DNA of 64,000 bases from G964020105 sp964020105 (GCA_964020105.1 OZ026535.1:62001-126000); one strand, 5' to 3'; positions 38,682 through 47,826 are shown, counted from the stretch's first letter. Numbers and translations: made by a program. Notes: generated by a model from the sequence alone, not told the origin.

Positions 38682-39178
38682 TATATTACTTGTTAGCAAC
38701 ATTTGGATCTCTACACCCATATTAGATTATAGTTATAGCCAAAAGTTTTTCACTGTAAATTTTTATGCTTTAACAAATGTTAGAACTTCATTTTCTCGTA
38801 TTAAGGATACAGAGCGTAATGTTACGTTTTAATTTTTAATCTACGAAGAGTGTATCCAGTGGTAAGATAAATTAAAATACCAATAGAGAAAGAATCCATT
38901 TTAACAGAATGAGGAAGCACTGGCAAATTGGCTGATCCATTATTACTAGGGAGTCATAGAGAAACTTTCTCTACAAAATTAAAGAAGTTATTTGCATATT
39001 TAGTAGTACTGAGAAGCCATTATTGCCTTTGGTAATCAGTAACTTTATAATTAGCGATACTATTAGTGTGGATAAAGGAGAACTTAATAGCAAAACACCT
39101 TGCTATGCATGATAATTTATGCAACTATACTTAGGGGTGATATACATTACAATAGTATTATCCATAGAGGGGAACATT
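38682..39178. other. Gene-free stretch, possibly a decayed secreted protein gene
   Basis: About 500 bases without an intact gene between hda and rnd. The plus-strand frame ending at 38832 contains a signal-peptide-like hydrophobic stretch followed by KFFTVNF...NVRT, faintly like the start of secreted SH3-domain proteins of alphaproteobacteria. Downstream, short fragments appear in other frames with stops. This may be a remnant, but the match is weak. Confidence 0.25.
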
Positions 39179-40309
39179 TTAACATAATAATAATGTATTA
39201 TTCTCAATTGATATATTCTTTTTCCCATTTAGTAGATCAAGTACATCCCTGCCAAATATTTCATAACGCCAGCCTTTTAAAAATCTAACCTCAGCATTTT
39301 CTTTAAGATTTATAAAAGCAATAATTTCATTTTTTGAGGCTATCAAGCTATCATTTATATTGTTTTTACTACAATAATCTTGCAACACCATTCTTATTAT
39401 TTGATAAATATTCTGCTCAGATTGCGTAAGTTGATATTTTTTTTCAATCTCAACTGTATTGGTAGTAGATGATTTATCTATGATTGCTTTTATTTCCTCT
39501 GAATAAGCTCTTTGATCATATCTTTTTAAGATACTTATAACTTCTTCTTCTGTGATTACTTCTTTTTGTCCAACCGATTTGATAGCATCCATTTGTAAGA
39601 TAATATTGCGTGATAAATCTAGTTGCTTTGCCTTCTCTTCTCGCCATATTAATAGTTCTTTGACCACATTTAAATTTTTAATTGTCCTATCATCACTGAT
39701 TTTTGTGAATTCTCTTTGTACCCTATTATTATAGAAATCCTGATCCTCTAGTTCTAAAAAAGCGTCTGCTAAGTAGATCGTTCTATTTTTTTTCTCTAGT
39801 AAACTTATAATACTCCAGTATAAATCCAGAAGATAAACAGCATCCTTAGCAGCATAAATAATCTGTTTATCTGACAGCGGTCTTTTTAGCCAATTACTTT
39901 GTTTTAAGCTCTTATCTAATTCAATTTTTAGCATATCTCTTACAGCTACTTCATAACTAATATCTTTAATATTATTTAGAGCTAATAAGGCTATTTGAGT
40001 ATCAAAAATATTTGTAGGAACTTTACCACTAAAGCCATAAAATATTTCTATATCTTGTCTTGCAGAATGAAAAACCTTAACTTTTTTTTTATCTAATATT
40101 ATCTCAACTAGTTTTTCCAAGTTTAAACCTACTAAACAATCAATGATAATTGCAAAATCTTTTTTGTAACAAATCTGCAATAATGATACCTTAGGATAAT
40201 AGTTGTTATTGCGTATAAATTCAGTATCTATTGCTAATAGTGATATGTTTTTCAGTATTTCTGTATATTCATCTAGTATGCTCTGCTTATCAATTACTAT
40301 GTATTCCAT
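39179..40309 (-). CDS. rnd: Ribonuclease D
   Basis: A 3'-5' exoribonuclease that trims tRNA and other small RNA precursors. The 376 residues contain the DEDD exonuclease motifs: AIDTEFIRNNNYYP (Exo I Asp/Glu), VFHSARQDIEIFY (Exo II Asp) and YAAKDAVYLLDLY (Exo III, Tyr and Asp). An HRDC domain (about 205-290, WREEKAKQLDLSRNIIL) follows. The length is normal. Its start region faces the start of the plus-strand glycosyltransferase operon. Confidence 0.93.
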   Translation of the reverse strand: MEYIVIDKQSILDEYTEILKNISLLAIDTEFIRNNNYYPKVSLLQICYKKDFAIIIDCLVGLNLEKLVEIILDKKKVKVFHSARQDIEIFYGFSGKVPTNIFDTQIALLALNNIKDISYEVAVRDMLKIELDKSLKQSNWLKRPLSDKQIIYAAKDAVYLLDLYWSIISLLEKKNRTIYLADAFLELEDQDFYNNRVQREFTKISDDRTIKNLNVVKELLIWREEKAKQLDLSRNIILQMDAIKSVGQKEVITEEEVISILKRYDQRAYSEEIKAIIDKSSTTNTVEIEKKYQLTQSEQNIYQIIRMVLQDYCSKNNINDSLIASKNEIIAFINLKENAEVRFLKGWRYEIFGRDVLDLLNGKKNISIENNTLLLC

Positions 40310-40442
40310 TTTTATATTTATTTGCCACTTTTTATGTTATATTATAACGGTAAATTGTAGTATTTTTATAAAAACAAAAAAAGAAATTATTACTAACCTA
40401 AAGAAAAAAAAGGAGTACTCTTACATGATAGGAGGTTTTTTG

Positions 40443-40643
40443 ATGACAATTTCTGTTTTTTTAATAGGCATTAGTGTTAAATTAGGCGATATGATTAGAA
40501 TAACAAAAGTAGCGGGTATGAAAATAGAAAAAATCATATTCAATTTTTTTATTATATTCGTGGTAATATTTTTTACTAGCACTATGATATTTGTGTTGAT
40601 AGGATCAGGTGATTACTATCAAATTAACACACTAAAATATTAG
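40443..40643 (+). CDS. Small two-helix membrane protein upstream of glycosyltransferases
   Basis: A 66-residue protein starting at ATG 40443, which has a strong AGGAGG site 7 bases upstream; an in-frame ATG at 40425 is less well placed. It has an N-terminal hydrophobic stretch (about 3-12), a basic linker (DMIRITKVAGMKIEK) and a long hydrophobic helix (about 33-56) ending near DYYQINTLKY. I do not recognise it. It precedes two glycosyltransferase genes by 23 bases on the same strand, so it may be a membrane partner in glycan synthesis. This is inference. Confidence 0.6.
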   Translation: MTISVFLIGISVKLGDMIRITKVAGMKIEKIIFNFFIIFVVIFFTSTMIFVLIGSGDYYQINTLKY

Positions 40644-40666
40644 ACAGGTAGGGGGAATAATCATAA

Positions 40667-41791
40667 ATGAATGTTTTTATTGTACTTCCAAGTAATAATC
40701 CCTTAGATTTTGCATATCCTAAGCCTGTTGTATCGGCAATGATGCCTTACGTTATTTACTCTAAATATAAAGATAATATTAAGGTAATATCTCCTTATAA
40801 TGACAATCAAATTTCTCCAATTAATACTATCTTTATTTCTAAGGAATCTTCTAAGAAAAAAAACTATTACAGAGCTGTTTTAAATACAATCAAAGAGTGT
40901 GATGACAAGTCTATAATCATAGAGGTGCATCAGGATATTAGGTTAGCAGGATTATTAGCAAAAAACTTACCTACAGCTAGAGTTGTTGCAGTTAAACATG
41001 CGGATTATGCTATTAATAGCTTCAGAGAGAGATTTTGGATAGTAAGATTTTACTATTATAGGCGCTATATGCAGTATCTTGAAAAAGTATTCTGTAATAG
41101 TAACTATGTAAAAGAAACTTTTATTTCAAAATATAAATGGATGCAAAATAGATTTTTTACTCTATACAATTCCTATGGACATATACTAGATAGTGTTGCC
41201 CTTAGTGAGAAATCATCTTTTAAGAAAAATGAAATACTATTTGCAGGGAAACCGGTTCAGCATAAAGGAATAAAAGAGTTTATTATGGCTTTACCTGGTG
41301 TGCTCAATAATAATGCCGACTATACTGCAGTTATAGTGGGTGCATTTTTTTCCAAAAAAAATAAGTATACTAAGGAGTTGGAATTATTATTACAACAAGA
41401 AGCTATACAAAAGTTAGTTATTCAACATAAAATAGTTTTTCATAGGAATCTTTCTCCAAGGGAGGTTTTTAGTAAGATGTTAGATGCTAGAATAGTTATT
41501 GTTCCTACGAAAACTAATGAACCTTTTGGCTTAGTGTGTTTAGAAGCCCATCTTGCCAAGTGTGCTGTTATTACTTCTGGCAGGGGTGGGTTAAGGGAGA
41601 TTAGTGATTGTAATGCTGTTTATCTTGATAGAGTTACCTCACGGGATATTGCAATAAAAATTAATTTTTTGTTGCAACAACCAGAGAAAATAAAAAATAT
41701 GGCAATAGAAGGTTTTAATTATGCCAAGGCAAAGTTTGATCCCATAGAACTTGTTAAAACCATTGATCTCTTTAGGGCAGGTGAATTATAA
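40667..41791 (+). CDS. Glycosyltransferase family 4 protein
   Basis: A 374-residue GT-B fold transferase, probably adding a sugar during LPS core or other surface-glycan synthesis at the cytoplasmic face. The C-terminal domain has the GT4 signature: an AGKPVQHKGIKEFI loop, then EPFGLVCLEAHLAKCAVITSGRGGLREI containing the E-x7-E nucleotide-sugar site. The N-terminal domain has the expected alternating strands and a basic FRERFWIVRFYYYRR patch that could contact membrane. Acceptor and donor cannot be named. A GT2 gene begins one base after its stop, and a small membrane protein precedes it. Confidence 0.88.
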   Translation: MNVFIVLPSNNPLDFAYPKPVVSAMMPYVIYSKYKDNIKVISPYNDNQISPINTIFISKESSKKKNYYRAVLNTIKECDDKSIIIEVHQDIRLAGLLAKNLPTARVVAVKHADYAINSFRERFWIVRFYYYRRYMQYLEKVFCNSNYVKETFISKYKWMQNRFFTLYNSYGHILDSVALSEKSSFKKNEILFAGKPVQHKGIKEFIMALPGVLNNNADYTAVIVGAFFSKKNKYTKELELLLQQEAIQKLVIQHKIVFHRNLSPREVFSKMLDARIVIVPTKTNEPFGLVCLEAHLAKCAVITSGRGGLREISDCNAVYLDRVTSRDIAIKINFLLQQPEKIKNMAIEGFNYAKAKFDPIELVKTIDLFRAGEL

Positions 41792-41792
41792 C

Positions 41793-42746
41793 ATGATAAA
41801 AGTTAGTTGTATTGTTCCGGTGTATAACGCACAAGACTATCTTTTTAGAAGTATTTATTCACTGATTAATCAAAGTCTAAAAGAAATAGAAATAATATTA
41901 GTTAATGATGGTTCAACAGATGAATCACTTACTATAATGCAGAAACTACAAGAGAGTGATCACAGAATAAAAATTTTATCGCAAAATAACTCTGGTTCTT
42001 CTATTAGTAGAAATGTTGGCATTGCACATTGTGTTGGTAAATATATATTTTTTTTAGATGTCGATGATTCTATCGAGCTAAAAACACTAGAGCTACTTTA
42101 TAATAAGGCTGAGAAAGATAAATTAGATATTTTAATATTTGATTATCAAAAAATTTATGCTAATAACAGTAGCAGTATAAAAACTAGAAATATGAGTGAA
42201 AATCAAATATATTCTTCCCATAAGGAGAAGCATGAAATTCTTAGTAGTAGTGGTGTTGTGGTTTGGAATAAGCTATATTTAGCTAGCTTAATAAAAAATA
42301 ATGATATTAGGTTTGTACCAGAAATTTATTATGAAGATATTCCATTCTTTTGGAGTGTTATGATTCAAGCAAAAGCAATAGGTTATTTGAAGGCAACTTT
42401 ATATAATTACTATCAAGTTAAAAATTCCATAATGAATACATCATATACTTTTAATAAAAGTAAGCATCTGCTGATAGCGATGCTGGAGACTAAGAAAACT
42501 CTTGAGAAACATGGTGTTTATAATATATATAAGCAATTATTTGAAATAAAAATCATAAAAACATTTATATCATTTTTTCATAAAACAAAAGATAGCAAAC
42601 AACAGTTATTTTTTTTAATGACAGAAAATTTATCTTTTATAGATATAAAAGAGCATAGAAACAAAATTAGTGTATTTAGATACTTTAAATATAAAATATT
42701 TCTTAAGGGAAATTATCATTTATACAGAATACTTTTTAGTTGGTAA
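41793..42746 (+). CDS. Glycosyltransferase family 2 protein
   Basis: A 317-residue GT-A fold transferase. The start has VSCIVPVYNAQDYLFRSIYSL, followed by LVNDGSTDESL and the metal-binding FFLDVDDSIE (DxD), all typical of family 2 enzymes that build LPS or capsule sugars. GGGCAGGTGA lies within the end of the preceding gene and gives the RBS for ATG 41793; the longer open frame from 41751 is not needed. The C-terminal 100 residues are basic and aromatic, perhaps for membrane association. It forms an operon with the GT4 gene and ends 6 bases from the convergent rlmN stop. Confidence 0.88.
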   Translation: MIKVSCIVPVYNAQDYLFRSIYSLINQSLKEIEIILVNDGSTDESLTIMQKLQESDHRIKILSQNNSGSSISRNVGIAHCVGKYIFFLDVDDSIELKTLELLYNKAEKDKLDILIFDYQKIYANNSSSIKTRNMSENQIYSSHKEKHEILSSSGVVVWNKLYLASLIKNNDIRFVPEIYYEDIPFFWSVMIQAKAIGYLKATLYNYYQVKNSIMNTSYTFNKSKHLLIAMLETKKTLEKHGVYNIYKQLFEIKIIKTFISFFHKTKDSKQQLFFLMTENLSFIDIKEHRNKISVFRYFKYKIFLKGNYHLYRILFSW

Positions 42747-42752
42747 AATTTA

Positions 42753-43847
42753 TCAACTTATGGTTTCTTTCTGCCAGAATTTCCTTTCCCTTTCAGTTTT
42801 TGATTTCAGTTGGCCACAAGCCGCTAAAATATCATCTCCTCTAGTTTCTCTTATGGTTGATGTAAAGCCAATATTATGAAGGTAATCTGAAAAACGTTTA
42901 ATAGTTGCTTTATCACTACTTTGATAATTACAACCATCCCAAGGATGAAAAGGAATCAAATTAAATTTAGAAGGCACCTTAAGTCCTATTTTTGCTAATT
43001 CCATAAGGTGCTCATCTGTATCGTTAATGCCTTTGATCATTAAGTAGACAAAAGTTATTCTCTTAGAATTTGAGTTATGATAATATTCATTAGCAACATC
43101 TATTAGTGATTCAATTGGATACTGATTATTAATTGGCATTATTGATGTTCTAAGATCATTTGTAGTAGCGTGTAATGATATTGATAAATTAACAGGGATA
43201 TCTTTATAGAGATCTCTTATTTTTGGTATTATACCACAGGTAGAGACAGTAATTTTTCTTTTTGAAATAGCTAGTCCTTCTTGATGGTTAATAATTTTTA
43301 TTGATTTTACAACTTCCTTATAATTTTGCAAAGGCTCTCCCATCCCCATATAAACAACATTTGATAAAAGACGTTTATCCAAATCAGATTTTTTTAGTTG
43401 CTTAAACTCTCCTAATATATCCTTTACTAGCATAATTTGCCCAACTATTTCAGCAGCACTAAGATTCCTTACCATTTTTTGTGTGCCTGTATGGCAAAAA
43501 GTACAGCCCATATTACAACCAACTTGTGAAGAAACACATAAAGTGCCACGCTCTGCTGTAGGTATATATACGGTTTCTACTTCTTTATTATCAAACAGAC
43601 GTAATAAATATTTAATCGTTCCATCTTCTGAATGCTCTTCCTTAACTATCTGTGGACGTTCTAATGTAAACATTTCATTTAGTTTATTGCGCAATTCTTT
43701 AGAAATAGAAGATATTTTATTAAAGTCAGTTACTCCTTTAACATATATAAAATGCCATACCTGCTTGGCACGGAATGATTTTTCTCCCATAGCCTCTAAA
43801 CATTCTATTAGTTCTTCATAAGTCTTACCAATTAAATTAATTTTCAT
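42753..43847 (-). CDS. rlmN: Dual-specificity rRNA/tRNA adenine C2-methyltransferase RlmN
   Basis: A radical-SAM enzyme that methylates C2 of A2503 in 23S rRNA and A37 of some tRNAs, improving accuracy. The 364 residues contain an N-terminal RNA-binding domain (about 1-95) and a radical-SAM barrel with the cluster motif in GCNMGCTFCHTG. Further motifs are VVYMGMGEPLQNY and the SAM-site region VSTCGIIPKI, followed by NLSISLHA. The catalytic Cys near the C-terminus is in AACGQLK. A decayed copy of the first third of this gene lies at 58000-58247 beside the rRNA genes. Confidence 0.96.
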   Translation of the reverse strand: MKINLIGKTYEELIECLEAMGEKSFRAKQVWHFIYVKGVTDFNKISSISKELRNKLNEMFTLERPQIVKEEHSEDGTIKYLLRLFDNKEVETVYIPTAERGTLCVSSQVGCNMGCTFCHTGTQKMVRNLSAAEIVGQIMLVKDILGEFKQLKKSDLDKRLLSNVVYMGMGEPLQNYKEVVKSIKIINHQEGLAISKRKITVSTCGIIPKIRDLYKDIPVNLSISLHATTNDLRTSIMPINNQYPIESLIDVANEYYHNSNSKRITFVYLMIKGINDTDEHLMELAKIGLKVPSKFNLIPFHPWDGCNYQSSDKATIKRFSDYLHNIGFTSTIRETRGDDILAACGQLKSKTERERKFWQKETIS

Positions 43848-43930
43848 TTTTCAATCTAAATTATAATTTTTCTCAGGTACAAATATTATATCTGTACCAT
43901 CTTTTAAAGAAGATACACCAAATCAATTTA

Positions 43931-45571
43931 TTAATCTATGTATTTTTCTGAAATAGGATTGCTTAATTTTCTTTCTTCTATTTCATCCATTGACTCACTA
44001 TCTTCAGTATTCTCATCCACTGTTGCAGTAGTCAAAACATTATTAGGTGAAGAGGAAGTTTCATTGGATCTATCTGACTCTTCATCTACTATGCTAACTT
44101 TAGAACTCTCTAAAGCAGGGATAGTGGATTCATTTTGGTTAGACTCCATAAGTGTTTCAGAGGTAGACAAAGATTGTTTTTTTTCAACTGATTCTTTGTT
44201 ATCTAGTACCTCATTTTCTTTTATCGTCTCAGAAGGCGAAAGATTTTTATCTTCTGTAACAGATTGTTGTTCTACTGTTTTCTCATCAATTAAGTATTCT
44301 TCATTTTTTTCTAATAAAGGATCAACCTCTTCATCAATAGTGTTATCAGCAGCTGCATTTTTAATAGGATTTAGCTCAATTGTATAAAGCTTGTTGGGGA
44401 GCAATCCTTTAACTGTGAAGTTTTTTATGATGATATAGGAATTAGTACCAGATTTTGTTTCACTAATAATAGGATCATTACCGGTATAGGTTAAAGAAGG
44501 TTTGTAAGTAGCTTGTCCTCTAAAAATCTCTTTATTATTATCATAAATTACTACGCTATAATTATCTCCAATATTAGGTTTGTAATAATTAAATTTCCTA
44601 CTCTGTATAAATGTTATTATGGTGTTATTAAGGGTTTCAAATAAAAATTCTCCGTAAATTGTCCCATTTATGTTAGTTGCTGGTTCATATTTAATTTTTT
44701 TCACCTTTGCACTGGATATTTTTTCTCCCATACTATTGAAATTATTTTTATTATTTGCGATTCTAGCTGCTACTTGATACTCAACATCATAGGGATAAAA
44801 TGTTTCTGTCTTAAAGTTTGCTCTTTGCAATAATCTAATTTCTTCAACTCCTATAAGATCCATCACTAAAGTTAGGACACCACTATCTTGTGTGACAATA
44901 TAATGGGATGTCTTTGTTTTAGCAACAATCAGAGTGCTTTCAGGTGCGATATTTTTACTACTAGTTATTAAAATTGTATTTTTATCCCAATAAGTTACCA
45001 TTCTAAGTAGCTTATAGGCTTGATAGAGGACTTCTTTTGTTTCATTTTCATTTGATGTATCAAAAATTTCTAATTTTTTATTTTGTTTTAGTAGCAATCC
45101 TTTTACAAAGGAGAGAAAATTTTTATCTTCATTAAAATTATTCACTATTACAATGGAGGTTTTTTCACTATCATCAGCTTGCATTTGTGAGGATTGCCTG
45201 GAATTTTCTGCATGGGGTTTAGCAATTGGTTTGTTTTTTTCAGGCACATTGTTTTTAGCAATTATTTTCTTAGAGATTTTCTTTTTATTAGGAATGGATG
45301 CAGTTTTTTTGTTTTTAGATTTAGGTTCTTTGCCTATTACAGTGGACTTTTCAACAGCAACTTCCTTCACTGCAGAGGAAACTATTACTTCTTTATCCTG
45401 TTGGTACTCAGGGCATAATGCAAATGGATTGGTGTAAGTGGAGCAGTATTTTATTTCTCCATGAGTTACAGATTTATTATCTAATTTTTTAGCTAACAGC
45501 TCCTTAGATAAAAAACTATAGATACCTAAAATACATATTATTATTATACAAACGAACTGACCTTTTATCAT
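43931..45571 (-). CDS. Secreted or anchored protein with a degenerate SAM-hydrolase/chlorinase (DUF62) fold
   Basis: A 546-residue protein. Residues 5-22 are a signal peptide or anchor. A Lys-rich linker (about 65-130) follows, then a region I match to the two-domain DUF62 family (SAM hydroxide adenosyltransferase, fluorinase, SalL). The N-domain (about 139-275) has VNNFNEDKNFLSFVKG in place of the family TDFG...YVG.KG, YIVTQDSGVLTLV in place of VGPDNGL.., and TFYPYDVEYQVAARIA in place of TFHGRDIFAPVAA.LA. The C-domain (about 303-395) has NINGTIYGEFLFETLNNTI, like the family GEV..ID.FGN..TNI. The DPGVG segment and catalytic Asp/Arg/His are not conserved, so it is probably not a normal SAM hydrolase. 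The last 135 residues are acidic, Ser-rich and probably disordered. AAGGAA precedes the ATG. The call is pattern-based. Confidence 0.55.
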   Translation of the reverse strand: MIKGQFVCIIIICILGIYSFLSKELLAKKLDNKSVTHGEIKYCSTYTNPFALCPEYQQDKEVIVSSAVKEVAVEKSTVIGKEPKSKNKKTASIPNKKKISKKIIAKNNVPEKNKPIAKPHAENSRQSSQMQADDSEKTSIVIVNNFNEDKNFLSFVKGLLLKQNKKLEIFDTSNENETKEVLYQAYKLLRMVTYWDKNTILITSSKNIAPESTLIVAKTKTSHYIVTQDSGVLTLVMDLIGVEEIRLLQRANFKTETFYPYDVEYQVAARIANNKNNFNSMGEKISSAKVKKIKYEPATNINGTIYGEFLFETLNNTIITFIQSRKFNYYKPNIGDNYSVVIYDNNKEIFRGQATYKPSLTYTGNDPIISETKSGTNSYIIIKNFTVKGLLPNKLYTIELNPIKNAAADNTIDEEVDPLLEKNEEYLIDEKTVEQQSVTEDKNLSPSETIKENEVLDNKESVEKKQSLSTSETLMESNQNESTIPALESSKVSIVDEESDRSNETSSSPNNVLTTATVDENTEDSESMDEIEERKLSNPISEKYID

Positions 45572-46013
45572 ATTTATTCCTTACAAAAAATCTCATTTTC
45601 CCCACAAGGTACATTATAATGTTTTTTAACACTACTTGGCAATTAAAATATCCATTAAGCAGAGATTTATACATATTGTGGATTAATACATTAAATAATT
45701 ATCAACACTTATTACTATTATATCAATTATGGTTGTGAGTGATCTAAATTAATGATATTGCTTGTTTTATTAAAAAATTATTTGTATAATCACTCATTAA
45801 TTGGGACGGTAGGGAAGTGCACACAGGGTTGTCTTTTGGTTATTCATCTTTTACTTGCTTATTTTTCCTGTTTCTTTTATTAGTGTCTTTTGCTAGCTTA
45901 AGCTTACATCCATCAATAAGGGGTTGCTTCATCAGCCAGTATTTAGAATAATAATAATTAAATATTAATTTATTGACCATAAGGTCAAATACATTTAGGA
46001 GTTTATAGTATTT
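45572..46013. other. Long spacer upstream of the DEAD-box helicase
   Basis: About 440 bases without an intact gene. A 30-codon minus-strand frame (45932-45840, Lys- and Asn-rich) has no RBS and is probably chance. The remainder may be the long leader typical of cold-induced helicase mRNAs, but no specific element was identified. Confidence 0.3.
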
Positions 46014-47624
46014 ATGAATAGCTTTACAGATTTCAATATTCCAGATTGGTTAAAAGAATCATTAACTGAAATGGGATACACTGCGCCAACCCCAATACAA
46101 GAGCAATCAATTCCATTAATTTTGGAAGGAAAAGATGTTTTGGGTTCAGCTCAGACAGGCACAGGAAAGACCGGTGCATTCCTTATTCCATTAATGACCT
46201 ATTTACATAACAACCCAACCGCAACCGCATTGATTTTGACCCCTACACGTGAGTTAGCAATGCAGGTTAACACAGTTGCTTTACAGATGTTAAAGACACA
46301 TAAGAATATTAAAACTGCCTTACTTATTGGAGGAGATTCCATTAGTAAGCAATTCTTTCAATTAAAGTACAACCCTAGATTAATAGTTGGAACTCCAGGT
46401 AGGATTAACGATCATATATCTAGAAATTCTGTTAAATTGAATAAAACATCCTTCATTGTTTTAGATGAAACCGATAGAATGCTTGATATGGGATTTGGTA
46501 TTCAGATAGATGAAATTCTAAAATATGTGGCGGAAAAAAGACAAACGTTACTATTTTCAGCAACTCTACCTAAAGAAATATTGCGCTTAGTAAATAATTA
46601 TTTAGTAGATCCGGCTAGAATATCTGCTGGAAATGTTAATACAGTTGCTCAAAACGTTACACAAGAATGCATTGAGACAAGCAATAAAGAAAAAGATCTT
46701 CTCAATCTTTTAGCTACTATAGATAAGGCTACTTTGATTTTTGTTAGAACTCAAATAGGTGCAGAGAACCTTAAAGAAATTTTAAGGAAAAACTCTTACA
46801 AGGCAGACTGTATTCACGGAGGTCTTAGACAAAATCGTCGTAGCAGTGTTATTAGCTCTTTTAGAAGTCAAAAATTCAATATTCTAGTTGCAACAGATGT
46901 TGCCTCAAGGGGATTGGATATTAATCATATATCTTATGTTATAAATTATGATATTCCAGATAATCCAGAGGATTATGTACATAGGATAGGGAGAACAGCG
47001 CGTGGTAATAATGCTGGAGCTTCTTATAGTTTTGTTTCCCCATCAGATAGGCTTAAGTGGAGAGCAGTACAAAGATTTTTAGATCCTAAAGCGCCACAAG
47101 AAAAACATTCAGAAGCTGAGGGAAGGAAATTTGGATCTAACAATAGAAGTAGTAATTCCAAATATAAAAAAACTCCATTTGGATTTTCAAATAACAAAGG
47201 ATATTTACCGAAAAAACCTAGGGACAATGATGGACAGTCATTTTTTACAGACAGAAACTCTGGAAACAATAAGGAGCATTCCCCAAGAAAACCTAGGGAC
47301 AATGATGGACAATCCTTTTTTACAGCAAGAAACTCTAGTAACAGCAAGGAGTATTTCCCAAGAAAACCTAAGGATAATGATGGACAATCCTTTTTTACAG
47401 CAAGAAGCTCTAGTAACAGCAAGGAGCATTCGCCCAAAAAACCTAGGGATAATGATGGAAAATCCTTTTTTTCTGAAAAGCCATATAAGAAGCAGTATGA
47501 TAAAAAATCCTCAACTCCAGCAAATAATACAGATTATAAATCAGCTGAGGGGAAATCTTATGATGCTAAAAAAGTTTCCACAGAAAAAACTAGGAATATT
47601 CTATCTATTTTTTCTAATAAATAA
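46014..47624 (+). CDS. rhlE: DEAD-box RNA helicase (RhlE-like) with C-terminal tandem repeats; motif II is DETD
   Basis: An ATP-dependent RNA helicase for ribosome assembly or mRNA turnover. The core (about 1-365) has the Q motif TPTPIQEQSIP, motif I AQTGTGKT (47-54), PTRELA, TPGR, motif II DETD (151-154), motif III SAT, IFVRT, a VATDVASRGLDI segment and motif VI HRIGRTARG. The second-to-last residue of motif II is Thr, not the usual Ala. The C-terminal 150 residues are Lys/Arg/Asn/Ser-rich and disordered; they include 3.5 copies of a 25-residue repeat (KPRDNDGQSFF...), useful for non-specific RNA binding. Subfamily (RhlE versus CsdA/DeaD) cannot be fixed with certainty. The long leader could support cold regulation. 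Confidence 0.9.
   Translation: MNSFTDFNIPDWLKESLTEMGYTAPTPIQEQSIPLILEGKDVLGSAQTGTGKTGAFLIPLMTYLHNNPTATALILTPTRELAMQVNTVALQMLKTHKNIKTALLIGGDSISKQFFQLKYNPRLIVGTPGRINDHISRNSVKLNKTSFIVLDETDRMLDMGFGIQIDEILKYVAEKRQTLLFSATLPKEILRLVNNYLVDPARISAGNVNTVAQNVTQECIETSNKEKDLLNLLATIDKATLIFVRTQIGAENLKEILRKNSYKADCIHGGLRQNRRSSVISSFRSQKFNILVATDVASRGLDINHISYVINYDIPDNPEDYVHRIGRTARGNNAGASYSFVSPSDRLKWRAVQRFLDPKAPQEKHSEAEGRKFGSNNRSSNSKYKKTPFGFSNNKGYLPKKPRDNDGQSFFTDRNSGNNKEHSPRKPRDNDGQSFFTARNSSNSKEYFPRKPKDNDGQSFFTARSSSNSKEHSPKKPRDNDGKSFFSEKPYKKQYDKKSSTPANNTDYKSAEGKSYDAKKVSTEKTRNILSIFSNK
47214..47480 (+). repeat. In-frame 75-bp tandem repeats in the helicase tail
   Basis: Units begin at 47214, 47289, 47364 and 47439, exactly 75 bases (25 codons) apart; the last is partial. 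Each encodes KP(R/K)DNDG(Q/K)SFF followed by a variable Asn/Ser-rich part and KEHSP or KEYFP. The 75-bp period keeps the frame, so copy number could change the tail length without breaking the protein. Confidence 0.92.
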
Positions 47625-47687
47625 CTAACTTTTTAGTTTGGGAATAGTCAAATTATGACTATTAGTTATTTAAGAGTTATAATTTTG

Positions 47688-47728
47688 ATTGCATTTTTGT
47701 ACTAAAATAATTGAGGCAAAAATGCAAT
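47688..47728. repeat. Perfect 12-bp inverted repeat next to a promoter
   Basis: ATTGCATTTTTG (47688-47699) and CAAAAATGCAAT (47717-47728) are exact inverse complements with a 17-base spacer. The repeat ends 4 bases before the -35 box of the promoter at 47733-47761. It could be an operator for the SNF transporter gene or the terminator of the helicase transcript, though no T-run follows. A smaller 8-bp inverted repeat lies at 47643-47663. Confidence 0.7.
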
Positions 47729-47732
47729 TAAG

Positions 47733-47761
47733 TTGACATAAGAACTTATACCATATACAAT
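47733..47761 (+). promoter_or_regulatory. Sigma-70-type promoter of the SNF transporter gene
   Basis: TTGACA (47733-47738), a 17-base spacer and TACAAT (47756-47761) give a near-consensus vegetative promoter with a start site near 47768, leaving a leader of about 60 bases before the ATG at 47827. Confidence 0.65.
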
Positions 47762-47826
47762 TATGGGTTTAATTATTAATTAATAATAAACTTGTGTTAA
47801 GCACTGGTTTTTATCGGAGGAAGCAT

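Noticed and set aside
40203..40442. Longer form of the small membrane protein starting at 40203
   Set aside because: It would overlap the start of rnd on the other strand, while a strong AGGAGG site supports the ATG at 40443.
45153..45437. Plus-strand hydrophobic ORFs opposite 43931-45571
   Set aside because: They are antisense of Lys- and Glu-rich codons, which read as Phe/Leu on the other strand; no RBS.
47024..47628. Overlapping ORFs on both strands in the helicase tail
   Set aside because: The 75-bp repeats keep every frame open; only the frame joined to the helicase core is supported.
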